A DNA stretch of 64,000 nucleotides from Bryobacteraceae bacterium (GTDB lineage: Bacteria; Acidobacteriota; Terriglobia; Bryobacterales; Bryobacteraceae): contig JASHNT010000141.1 in assembly GCA_030041495.1 (NCBI GenBank), forward strand, positions 237,559 through 301,558, written 5' to 3'. Both the position numbers and the translations under genes were made by a program. Every line of letters begins with the position of its first letter. The stretch's first letter is position 1. Positions 53,822-63,300 of this stretch are shown in pieces. The notes beneath the pieces are model-generated. The model searched no databases. It was not told the origin of the DNA and worked only from the letters and a program-made list of their open reading frames with translations.

Positions 53822-55300
53822 ATGACTCGCTCCGTAGAGAAGATCGTAGTAACGGTGTTTGCGGTGACGGGCGGCGTAATGACGCTCTCCGGTCAGCTTC
53901 CGATCCCGGTGCCGGGACAAGGCCCGCAACGGGCGGGGAGGGGTGCGGGCCGCGGTGGCCGCGGCGCTCAACCCGCTCCAGCCCCGGTGAAACAGGTTGT
54001 TGCGCCCATTCCATCCGCGGTCGAGGTGACCGGCCCTGGCGAGTTTTTCGAAACTTTTATGGACGATTGGGACGACGCCCGCAAAATCGAAACTCCAGCC
54101 AGGGACACCTACGCCAAGTTCAATTACGAGGCGAAAGAGTACTTCGTTTCCGGCACGACGCAAGCCGGCGCGCCGTACAAAACCCGTATCGTGATACGGA
54201 AACCCAAGGACAATGCGAAGTTCAACCATCTGATCCTGGCGGAATCGATGCACCCCAGCGGCAATCCCTGGGTGTTTCATTTCACCCAGACCTATGCGAT
54301 GACGGAAGGAATCATCGGCCTGGAGATTCTGACCACAACGCCCGCCGGACTCGCCGCCGCCAATGCGGCGCGCTATCACGACCTGGTAGTTCCCAACGGA
54401 GCCGCCAACGACATCATTGCGCAAGTGGGTGCGCTCATTAAATCCGACCACCAGAACAATCCGCTCAACGCCCTGGTGGTTCGAAAGATGATTCTGGCCG
54501 GCTCCTCCGCCTCCGCGGCAGCGGCCCAGAATTACATGAACAACGCGTACATGGCGCTGCGGCTCGCCGATATGAAACCGATCTATGACGGGTTCATGCC
54601 CACCAGCGCCAACGGACAGGTTCCGGCGATCGACGTTCCTACCATCCTGGTTCCCACGATGCGCGAAACCTTTTCGGGCAACGGAACCACGCAGCATGAT
54701 AATGACGAGCTCCGGGTTTATGAGTTTGCCGGAATGGCCCACATCGATTCCCGCGTCGCCGGCGCCTATTACCCGGATCCTTGCAAATACCCGATCAGCC
54801 GGTACCCGTTGGGCTCGGAGATGGCGGTTGCTCTGGACAAGCTCTTCGCGTGGGTGGACAAAGGCGTTGAACCGCCGCACGCCGACCGGTTCTTCCTGGA
54901 CTTCAATCCTGACAATAAGCCGCAGCTCGACCGCGACAAGGGTTCCTTATTCGCGCTGGACGAGTTCGGCAACGTCCGGGGCGGAATCCGCAACACCTAC
55001 GTGGACGTTCCCGTGAAGACCTTCCACGTTCCGGACGAGCCGGCCGAACCGCGGATTCCGAATCCCCACTACACCATCTCGGCGCGGCGGGCTGACGGCG
55101 CCGACCCCGACGCTCAGCTCTGTGGCCTCGCCGATTTTGAAACCGCGCTGCCGAAGGAGGAGTTGAGGAAGCTTTATAAGAGCCCGAAGGACTATTACAA
55201 CAAGGTCGCGCAGAGGTATGATGCGCTGGTCAAGCAGGGTTGGGCGTTGCCGGTTTACCGCGCCATGGTCCTCGCCGAAGCCGCGAAGGTCAGTTTCTAA
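53822..55300 (+). CDS. Secreted alpha/beta-hydrolase-domain protein (PF20091-like)
   Basis: A 492-residue protein from the ATG at 53822 (GGAGGAGGG upstream; the frame is open to 53666). The signal-like segment (IVVTVFAVTGGVMTLSG) is followed by an RAGRGAGRGGRG linker. The core has YEAKEYFVSGTTQAGAPYKT, RIVIRKPKDNAKFNHLILAE, a nucleophile elbow GSSASAAAAQ, VPTILVPTMRETFSGNG and FAGMAHIDSRVAGAYYPDP with the likely catalytic His. This is the alpha/beta hydrolase domain of secreted acidobacterial proteins; substrate unknown. Confidence 0.78.
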   Translation: MTRSVEKIVVTVFAVTGGVMTLSGQLPIPVPGQGPQRAGRGAGRGGRGAQPAPAPVKQVVAPIPSAVEVTGPGEFFETFMDDWDDARKIETPARDTYAKFNYEAKEYFVSGTTQAGAPYKTRIVIRKPKDNAKFNHLILAESMHPSGNPWVFHFTQTYAMTEGIIGLEILTTTPAGLAAANAARYHDLVVPNGAANDIIAQVGALIKSDHQNNPLNALVVRKMILAGSSASAAAAQNYMNNAYMALRLADMKPIYDGFMPTSANGQVPAIDVPTILVPTMRETFSGNGTTQHDNDELRVYEFAGMAHIDSRVAGAYYPDPCKYPISRYPLGSEMAVALDKLFAWVDKGVEPPHADRFFLDFNPDNKPQLDRDKGSLFALDEFGNVRGGIRNTYVDVPVKTFHVPDEPAEPRIPNPHYTISARRADGADPDAQLCGLADFETALPKEELRKLYKSPKDYYNKVAQRYDALVKQGWALPVYRAMVLAEAAKVSF

Positions 55301-55439
55301 GCTTGGCGAGTTTGGGTTAGAGATTCGCGCTCGCACGCCGGACATGACGGCCATTTTCGCTCCGAAACCATCTTCAAACGCGGATTTGCTCCATTTTCTG
55401 CCACCACCTCTTGGCTTGGTAGCATTGGAGCAGTACCTT

Positions 55440-56531
55440 ATGAGATTTCAAATGTGGATCGGCATCGCGACGGCGTTCATGGTGTCCGCAGCGCCAGCTC
55501 CGAGCGATGCGCCGCTAGCGATGGTGCTGGTGGGGCGAGGGCCAAACCAGATCGGCGAAGCGGGGGTTGCGATTGCGATCCGAGCCAACGGAGTGCTGCT
55601 GACTTCCTACCGCCTCATTAAAGACGCCCGCGTAATGCAGGTGCGCTTGAAGAGCGGCGAAGTGTTCGACCGCGTACAGTTGCTGGGAACGGATGCACGG
55701 CGCGACATCGCAGCGATCAGAATCACCGGGTCTCTCTCCGTGCTTCCCGTGGCGACTGCCTCGCAATCGGCGGCCGGCGATGCCATCAGAGTGATTTCGC
55801 TATCGCCGGCTGGCGAATGGAGCCAGGCTGACGGATCCATCGCAGGTTATTCGATGGCGGATGAAATCCCCGGGGCCGGGCAAGGGTACCACGTCGTCCG
55901 TTTGACGGCGGCGGCTGGGACGGGGGCTAGCGGAGTAGTGCTGGATGCGCAGGGCAATCTACTGGGACTGATGACGGGGCCGAACTTTGCCGTCCCGGCG
56001 GACAGCGTAGCAGGCTTGGCGGAACAGGGCGTCGCCAAGACCTTCGCGAGTGGAGCGAGTCTGAAGCTTCCTGTGATCGCGGCCGCGGCGCCCGTAAAAC
56101 AGGCTGCAGTGAAGGAGTCGGCTCCCAAACCGGACCGGCGGGCGTTGCTGCGCGACCTCAAGTCGATCTATGTCGATGCTGAGAGCGTGAAGAGTTTCGA
56201 CGCGGGTGAAATGAAAATGGCGCTGTTCGAGGACAAAATCTTCCAGCGGCTAAACCTGGAAATCGTCGACGACCGCGACGCGGCCGATGGAGTGCTGACC
56301 ATCCGGCAGTCTTTGAAGACGGATTATCCTTTCGAGTTAACCAGCCGGAACAATCAGCTCTTGCTGCGCGGCACCGCGCTAGGCTACACCGGTGAGGCGG
56401 GAGCTCGCAGTCTGGCGCTCCTGTTTTCGCAAATGGTCAATGAATACCGGCCTCGGGCCGAGCAAGCGGGACGGCCCGACCCGGCTAAGCTGCCGGCCGA
56501 TCCAGACATCGGGTTTGGCGGAGTCAAATGA
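55440..56531 (+). CDS. Secreted HtrA-like serine-protease fold, probably inactive
   Basis: A 363-residue protein from the ATG at 55440 (frame open to 55218) with a signal peptide (MWIGIATAFMVSAAPAPSDA). A trypsin-like domain follows: AIRANGVLLTSYRLIKDARV occupies the place of GYILTNNHVV, so the catalytic His is Tyr/Arg. TDARRDIAAIRITG keeps the Asp. TGASGVVLDAQGNLLGL matches the GNSGGP serine loop with Ser but without the usual Gly pair. The remainder (about 215-363) resembles no family I know. A pseudo-protease or chaperone role is inferred. It is 24 bases before the fusion gene. Confidence 0.65.
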   Translation: MRFQMWIGIATAFMVSAAPAPSDAPLAMVLVGRGPNQIGEAGVAIAIRANGVLLTSYRLIKDARVMQVRLKSGEVFDRVQLLGTDARRDIAAIRITGSLSVLPVATASQSAAGDAIRVISLSPAGEWSQADGSIAGYSMADEIPGAGQGYHVVRLTAAAGTGASGVVLDAQGNLLGLMTGPNFAVPADSVAGLAEQGVAKTFASGASLKLPVIAAAAPVKQAAVKESAPKPDRRALLRDLKSIYVDAESVKSFDAGEMKMALFEDKIFQRLNLEIVDDRDAADGVLTIRQSLKTDYPFELTSRNNQLLLRGTALGYTGEAGARSLALLFSQMVNEYRPRAEQAGRPDPAKLPADPDIGFGGVK

Positions 56532-56555
56532 GGAAGCCCTTCACCAAGCGCGCCT

Positions 56556-59486
56556 ATGAGCGAACAACCTGTCCATCCCGACGAGCGCAGCCCGTCGCTC
56601 GATCCGGCTGACTGGACCGCGTTTCGCATGCAGGCGCATCGCATGCTGGACGACATCCTTTCGTATATCGAAGACATCCGCGAGCGCCCGGTGTGGCAGC
56701 CCGTTCCGGAGTCGGTGCGGGAGCGTCTCTCCGGGGAGCTGCCTGCCGGGCCTTCGGATCTAGCGGTAGTACACGAGGAATTTAGCCGGCTGATTCTGCC
56801 GTACACGGTCGGTAACGTACATCCGAGGTTCATGGGCTGGGTTCATGGAGCGGGAACCCCGGCCGGCGTCCTGGCCGAGATGCTGGCAGCGGGACTGGAT
56901 GCGAACCTCGGCGGACGCGACCACGCGCCTGTCGAAGTGGAAAAGCAGGTAGTGGCGTGGATGCGCGCCCTGTTCCGATTTCCGGAAGGCGCGACCGGGC
57001 TGTTCGTCACAGGGACGTCCATGGCCAATCTGGTCGCCGTGCTGGTTGCGCGGGACGCGGAGTTGGGATTCGGCACGCGCCGGGAGGGCGTCGCAGCGTG
57101 CGGCAAGCGGCTGACGGCCTACGCCTCGGCCGCGGTCCATGAGTGCGTCGGCAAAGCGCTCGATATAGCGGGCATCGGCAGTGATGCGCTGCGGCGCATT
57201 GCAGTGGATGGCCGGTACCGGATCGATCTCGATGCCCTTTCCAGCGCCATCGAGGAAGACAGACGGGCCGGATTCACCCCATTTCTTCTGGTGGGCACTG
57301 CGGGAACCGTGGACACAGGCGCGATTGACGATCTGAGCGCGTTAGCGGATGTGTCGAGCGCGAATCGCCTGTGGTTCCACGTCGACGGCGCGTGCGGAGC
57401 TTTGGCGATGCTCGCGCCGCAACTGGCGCCACGCCTGGCGGGAATCGAGCGAGCCGATTCGCTAGCCTTTGATTTTCATAAGTGGGGCCAGGCGCCGTAC
57501 GATGCCGGTTTCGTTCTGGTGCGCGACGGCATGCTGCACCGGCGCACATTCGCGACTACGGCGCCGTATCTGAGGCGAGAGGCGCGGGGGCTGGCAGGAG
57601 GGGACTGGTGGCCCTGCGACTACGGGCCGGATTTGTCCCGCGCATTCCGCGCGCTCAAGGTCTGGTTCACGCTTAAGACTCATGGCGCCGGAGCAATCGG
57701 GGCGTCGATCGTTCGCACCTGCGAGTTGGCGGATTATCTTGCCCACCGGATTATGACGACGCCAGAGCTGGAGCTGGCTGCGCCGGTCGAGCTGAACATC
57801 GTGTGCTTCCGGTATGTCACTCAGGAAAGCGATCGAGTGAATGCGCGCATCGCGATCGAACTCCAGGAGTCGGGCGTGGCCGCGCCGTCGACGACAATCC
57901 TCGAAGGGAGGCTGGCTATCCGGGCGGCGATTGTCAATCACCGGACCGCGAAGATGGATATCGATCTGCTCTTGGAGAAGGTCGTGGAGCAAGGGCGGAG
58001 GCTCGATGTACTCGCAGCCGGGAGCGTGCGGAAGGAGGGGACGGCACAACCGTCGCGCGAGGCGCGGGAGGCGGCCCTGCAGCAGATCGAAACGAAGTTT
58101 GCGGAGCAGCCCGAGGTCGACGCTCTGAGGATCGAGCGGGCACGCCTACTCGATTCCATGGGAAGAACAGCGGAGTCGAAGGAGGCTTATCTGGGAGTGC
58201 TGCTGCGCGATCCCTCCCATCTCGCCGCGCTGAACGAGTTCGGCAGGCTGTTGCACGCGACCGGTTACCGCACGGCGGCACGAACGGCATTCACCGAAGC
58301 GGTGGCGCAACACCCGGAGGATGCGGCCAGCCATCTGAATCTGGCCAGCGCACTCTGGGAAAATGGCGAGCTGGGACCGGCACAGGAACACTACCAGGCG
58401 GTGCTGCGTCTCGATCCGGATTGCGCCGAGGCGCACCGTGGGCTGTCGCATGTGCTGGCCGATCTGGGCGACGAAGAAGGCGCGGCGCGGCACCGGCGTA
58501 TTGGGTTCGCGGGCGGGGTGTTGCAAACGTTCCCTTACCGGGGCGAAGGCTCTCCGGTATCCGTGCTAATGCTGGTTTCCTCGGCTGGCGGCAATGTGCG
58601 GATGATGAATTTTTTGGACAGCCGGTGGTTCGAAACCACACTGTTGGAGCCGGAGTTCTTCGATACCGGTCAAACCCTGCCCCGGCACGATGTGGTCATA
58701 AATGCGATCGGCGACGCGGATCTGGCGGGTACGGCTCTGGCGGCGGCGGAATCGGTGCTGGCTCTCAGCCGCGCGCCGGTAGTGAACGCACCCGCGGCGG
58801 TGATGGCAACCGGGCGCGCAGACAACGCGGAAAGACTGGCAAAAATTCCGGGTGTCGTCGTGCCGGCGATGGTCACTCTGCCGCGGAACGTCTTCGGCGA
58901 ACCGGAGGCGGCCGCCCGCCTGGCGCGGCACGGACTTGATTTTCCGCTATTGGTGCGGACGCCAGGCTTCCACACCGGGCAGCATTTCGAGCGCGTCGAA
59001 CGGCCCGAGGATCTCGCCGGAGCCGTAGCGCTACTTCCCGGCCCCGTGCTGACGGCCATCTCCTTCCTGGACTCACGCCAGCCCGACGGAAAGGTTCGAA
59101 AGTACCGGGTCATGGCGATCGGTGGAGACCTCTACCCGCTGCACGCGGCCATTTCGAGTCACTGGAAGATCCATTACTTTACCGCCGAGATGGCTGATTC
59201 GGCCGAGCATCGCGCGGAAGACGCGGAGTTTTTGTCCAACATGCCGGACGTGCTAGGCAAGCGTGGCATAGCCGCGCTGCACGGCATCGGCCAAGCGCTT
59301 GGACTCGACTACGCGGGCATCGACTTTGGGCTGAGTGCGGCAGGCGAGATACTGCTGTATGAAGCCAACGCCACGATGGTGGTCAATCCCACGGACGCGG
59401 ATGGGAGATGGGATTACCGGCGTCCTGCCGTGAGACGAATTTACGAAGCCATTCAGCGGATGTTGCTGGCGCGTGCCCAGCGGTAA
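56556..59486 (+). CDS. Fusion: group II PLP decarboxylase - TPR - ATP-grasp ligase
   Basis: A 976-residue multidomain protein. Residues 1-480 are a group II PLP decarboxylase: NVHPRFMGWVHGAGTPAGVL, TGTSMANLVAVLVARDAELG, HVDGACGALAM and the PLP lysine K309 in DFHKWGQAPYDAGFVLVRDG. A linker and three or so TPR units lie at about 500-640 (AALNEFGRLLHATGYRTAAR, ASHLNLASALWENGELGPAQ, AEAHRGLSHVLADLGDEEGA). Residues about 665-976 are ATP-grasp-like: DFPLLVRTPGFHTGQHFERV, KYRVMAIGGDLYPLHAAISS and DFGLSAAGEILLYEANATMV with the Glu/Asn metal ligands. No signal. The logic is amine formation followed by amide-bond formation. Substrates are unknown. Confidence 0.88.
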   Translation: MSEQPVHPDERSPSLDPADWTAFRMQAHRMLDDILSYIEDIRERPVWQPVPESVRERLSGELPAGPSDLAVVHEEFSRLILPYTVGNVHPRFMGWVHGAGTPAGVLAEMLAAGLDANLGGRDHAPVEVEKQVVAWMRALFRFPEGATGLFVTGTSMANLVAVLVARDAELGFGTRREGVAACGKRLTAYASAAVHECVGKALDIAGIGSDALRRIAVDGRYRIDLDALSSAIEEDRRAGFTPFLLVGTAGTVDTGAIDDLSALADVSSANRLWFHVDGACGALAMLAPQLAPRLAGIERADSLAFDFHKWGQAPYDAGFVLVRDGMLHRRTFATTAPYLRREARGLAGGDWWPCDYGPDLSRAFRALKVWFTLKTHGAGAIGASIVRTCELADYLAHRIMTTPELELAAPVELNIVCFRYVTQESDRVNARIAIELQESGVAAPSTTILEGRLAIRAAIVNHRTAKMDIDLLLEKVVEQGRRLDVLAAGSVRKEGTAQPSREAREAALQQIETKFAEQPEVDALRIERARLLDSMGRTAESKEAYLGVLLRDPSHLAALNEFGRLLHATGYRTAARTAFTEAVAQHPEDAASHLNLASALWENGELGPAQEHYQAVLRLDPDCAEAHRGLSHVLADLGDEEGAARHRRIGFAGGVLQTFPYRGEGSPVSVLMLVSSAGGNVRMMNFLDSRWFETTLLEPEFFDTGQTLPRHDVVINAIGDADLAGTALAAAESVLALSRAPVVNAPAAVMATGRADNAERLAKIPGVVVPAMVTLPRNVFGEPEAAARLARHGLDFPLLVRTPGFHTGQHFERVERPEDLAGAVALLPGPVLTAISFLDSRQPDGKVRKYRVMAIGGDLYPLHAAISSHWKIHYFTAEMADSAEHRAEDAEFLSNMPDVLGKRGIAALHGIGQALGLDYAGIDFGLSAAGEILLYEANATMVVNPTDADGRWDYRRPAVRRIYEAIQRMLLARAQR

Positions 59487-59571
59487 CAGCGGTTACAACG
59501 AGTGGGATTCAGAGTTTGAGAGGGAGACAGGTGAAGGAGGCACGCGGTGGCGGTGCTGCCAACTCTACCCT

Positions 59572-59901
59572 TTAGTTGGTCTTGCGGAAGGTGAAGATCG
59601 TATCGGTGCCGCCAACGTCGATGGCGGTCAACACGGAGCCGTTCATCTCGAGTATGGTGTCGCTGAACTTAGACGAGGATTTTTCAATGTCTGTCGGAAT
59701 GCGAATCACTTCGTTGCCTCGCCTGAACACCGCATCCTTGCCGTCCAACGAGAGGCTGTATACGCCAGCTTTCAGCATCATTCCGTCCGCCGTCACCGGG
59801 GATGGCAGGACTACCCTGTAGCTGGGCGCTGCAAAACTGGTGGCGAGACCGAAGAGGAACCCTACACAGAGCATTGCGAGGATGCGGTTAAAGGTGGGCA
59901 T
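59572..59901 (-). CDS. Small secreted hypothetical protein
   Basis: A 109-residue protein with a signal peptide (ILAMLCVGFLFGLATSFA), then RVVLPSPVTADGMMLKAGVY with SLSLDGKDAVFRRGNEVIRI and a beta-rich end. It resembles small secreted beta-sandwich proteins in Acidobacteriota; I do not recognise the family. It is convergent with the fusion gene and stands alone. Its start is 436 bases from the next gene, whose promoter region lies between. Confidence 0.65.
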   Translation of the reverse strand: MPTFNRILAMLCVGFLFGLATSFAAPSYRVVLPSPVTADGMMLKAGVYSLSLDGKDAVFRRGNEVIRIPTDIEKSSSKFSDTILEMNGSVLTAIDVGGTDTIFTFRKTN

Positions 59902-60193
59902 GTCTTGGGGGTATTCGCGAAACAGTTAAGACGCGCGCCAGCGGTGAAAGGTTAGCTACGAAATTGTTAAACCGAGGCCATCGGCCCGAATTTCCGCGCT
60001 TGTTGAGATCGCCACATCCATTCCTCTCGAAGCGGAGGAACTGCAAGCGAAATCTGCTGGTGAGTACGCAACAGCGGAACTAAACCCCGAACTTGGGCGG
60101 CGGGTCCCGTCTCGACCCGCGTTGCCAAACCCAGGCTGGTCGACCCACGGGCCGATTCCGTGTACTTCGGCGTCCCTCGCGCGGCCGCGATTT

Positions 60194-60238
60194 GCAGAGG
60201 ACAGATCCGCGGAGGACAGATCTGCGGAGGACGCTTGA
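60194..60238 (+). repeat. Direct repeats of 15 bases before the TonB receptor promoter
   Basis: GCAGAGGACAGATCC (60194-60208), GCGGAGGACAGATCT (60209-60223) and a third partial unit GCGGAGGACGCTTGA (60224-60238) follow without spacing. The last unit overlaps the -35 box. This places a repeated site directly upstream of a promoter, as an activator array might be. The rest of the 59902-60193 gap showed no gene I can support. Confidence 0.5.
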
Positions 60239-60263
60239 CAGTCGCCACGACCTGATATATAAG
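60235..60263 (+). promoter_or_regulatory. Sigma-70-type promoter of the TonB receptor gene
   Basis: -35 TTGACA (60235-60240), spacer of 17 bases, -10 TATAAG (60258-60263). The start would be near 60270. The RBS AGGAGG at 60328-60333 lies 4 bases before the ATG at 60338. The -35 is perfect and the -10 differs from TATAAT at one base, so a strong constitutive or activator-helped promoter is likely. Confidence 0.65.
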
Positions 60264-60337
60264 TACCGTCGTAACGGGCTCCTGGGACCGGGGATTCGGC
60301 CTTATCGTTATTGGTCGCTTTAAACCCAGGAGGCTCC

Positions 60338-63300
60338 ATGCGTTCCCTGTTTGCCGCTGGCAGTCTGCTTCTGATTTCCGTGACAGCGCTCGGGCAAACC
60401 GATCGCGGCACGATTACGGGCACGATCTCCGACCCCGCGAGCGCGGTGGTCGCCAATGCGATGGTGGAGGCGAAGAACGAAGCCACCGGTGTCGTCTATC
60501 GCGCTTCCAGTTCCAACACGGGTAACTACACGGTCCCGCAGCTCCCCGCCGGCACTTACGACCTCAGCATTACTGTTACGGGATTCAAGAAGTTTCTGAG
60601 GCCGAAGATCACCGTAGATGTGGCGGCAATCGTCCGCATTGACGCCATGCTCGAAGTCGGCACCGCGAGCGAGAGCGTCACGGTCACCGAGGCTGCGCCC
60701 ATACTTGATACGGAAAGCACGCAGGTCGCTTACAACGTCGCGACGAGCAATTTGAACGATCTGCCGGTTCTCACTCTCTCCGGCTCGATGAACGCCTATC
60801 AGGGCTCGTCGAATTTCTTTGAAGGGAATGGCGGGTTGGGCAATATTCGCAACCCCCTCGCTGGTTTGGAACTGCTGCCGGGCACTAATTTCGCCACGGA
60901 TAACGTTCTGCGCGTCAACGGCATGCCCTCCAGCTCGGAATCCATCAATATCGAAGGCCAGAATGCGAATAACGGCTTGATGGGCCAGCTCACGCAGATG
61001 GTGCAGGGCTCGACCGACGCGATTCAGGAGGTGGCCATCCAAACCTCGAACTACGCGGCCGAGTTCGGCCAAGCCGGCGGAGGCTACTTCAACTACACCA
61101 TGAAGTCGGGGACGAACCAATTCCATGGCTCGGTGTATGACTACTTCACGAACGAAGCGCTGAACGCCGGCTTACCCTTTACGGATGCCGGCACCATCGA
61201 GTCCTCCAAGGCTGGCCAGCACATCCGCAATCCCATCCGGCAGAACGATTACGGCTTCACGTTTGGCGGCCCCGTCGTGATTCCCAAGATCTACAATGGC
61301 CACAACCGGTCATTCTTCTTTTTCAGCTTTGAACAGTTCCGGCAATCCAACTTCACCACCAACACCATTGCCGACGTGCCCACAACCGCATATCGCCAGG
61401 GAAACTTTGCGGGTGCGCTAGCGCCTTATATCCCTTGTAATGCGGATCCAAATGGACAGCAGGTCTGTTTAGACGAAGTCTTTGACCCGAATTCCAACCA
61501 TCTGGTCAACGGGATCATGGAGCGCACCCCGTTCCCCAACAACCAGGTTCCCGTCACCAGCATCGATCCCACGGCATTGATCATACAGAACCTGATTCCG
61601 CAGCCGAACCTGCCCAGCGCTTCGGGTTTGAACAACTACCTGGCGCCCGGTTATTCCGATTTCCGTCACACTACAATTCCTTCGATTAAAATCGATCACA
61701 ACATCAACGACAAGATGAAGCTGGCGGCTTACTATTCCGCGACCTACACCGATTCTCCCCAGTACAACGGCTTCAATCAGGTGTTCACCACCCGCGTGGC
61801 TCAGAGCATTCTCTCGCAGACCACGCGGCTCAACTTCGACTACACGATCAAACCTAATCTGTTGCTGCATATCGGGGCTGGCCTGTTGCACACGAGTTTT
61901 CCCGATCAGTCTCCGCCCTTCAATCAGTCCACGGGCATCAACGGCGGCCCTCTGTTTCCCCAAGGCGCGCCTTTTCCAGCCGCTTATTTTCCTTACCTCG
62001 GCGGATTGAGCAGCGCCTTCGGGGGCGGTTGGAGCGGCCCCGGCGGTTTTGGCAACGAAAGCGGCAATTTCAATGAGTCACCATCCCAGATCGATATCAA
62101 ACCGACCTTCAATTCCAGCGTCACTTGGGTCCGAGGCAATCACACGGTGAAGCTCGGCGCGACTGCCATGCTCGAGGGGATTCCGACTGTTTCGGACAGC
62201 CGCGGTCCCGCGGGTCTATATACATTCGCTCAGACAGAAACCGCCGATCCATCGCAGCTTGGCCAGCCCTGGGCGCAGTTCCTCGGCAGCGGACTGGGCT
62301 ATGCCAGCTTCTTTCTAGGCCAGGTGGACTCGGTGGGAGTGGGCGCGCCGTCAGACTCGCGCGTGGGCATGCACTCCTACGGTTTGTTCCTTCAGGACAC
62401 CTGGAAGGTAACACGGAAGGTTACTCTGAACCTCGGGCTGCGCTGGGATTATGCCAACCTCTGGAATGAGGAGTATGGCCGCATCGGTAGCGCGAATTTC
62501 TATATGCCCAACCCAACCCTTGGAGGCCGCGAGGGCGGTGTCGAGTATGAAGCGGACTGCCACTGTAGTTTCTCCCAACCCTACCCCTACTCGATCGGAC
62601 CCCACCTTGGCGTCGCCTACCAGATCAGTCCCAAGACTGTGTTCCGCGCCGGCGGCTCCATTGCTTATGGCGCACCTTCGGATAACGCCGGCTTCAATCT
62701 GATCTTCCAGGACGTCGTCAATGTGAATCCTGCAGGGTACGGATTGCCCGCCACCCTCTTGAAATATGGCGATCCTTACGGCGTGGGCAACGTTCTGGGC
62801 AATCCCGTGTTGACGTGGCCGAATTCCTTCCTCAACAACCAACTGGAACCCGCGCCCGCCGTTGGCGGCGCGATACCTCCCAGCTCGCCCTTTGTCTCGA
62901 TTACGAATACCACCGGCCGGTTGCCGCGCATCTTCCAATGGAGCATTGGGTTTCAACAGCAGGTCATGAAAGATTTGGTCGTGGAGGCCGACTACGTCGG
63001 CAATCGAGGCGCGTGGTGGGTAGCGCCCGTGATGGCGGGCTACCCAAACTACAACACGCTTACCCCACAGGGACTGTTGTCGCAATGGGGACTCAATGTC
63101 GCCAACGAGAACGATCACCTTCTGCTGAATGATCCCGTGGAATCCATAGCAGTGCAGCAGCGGTTCCCCGGTGTGTTCCCCTTGACCACGCTGCCAAACG
63201 GGACAGTGGTTGCCAACAGCGTCTACCCAGGCTTCCCCGCTTCCGAACCGCTCAACCAGGCTCTGCGGCCGTGGCCGCAGTGGCAAGGGGTCCCTCCGTT

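Noticed and set aside
59956..60486. Minus-strand open frame with SADLSSADLSSAN, looking like pentapeptide repeats
   Set aside because: It arises from the 15-base DNA repeats read on the opposite strand and runs over the promoter and start of the TonB receptor gene; codon use and the overlap make it implausible as a gene.
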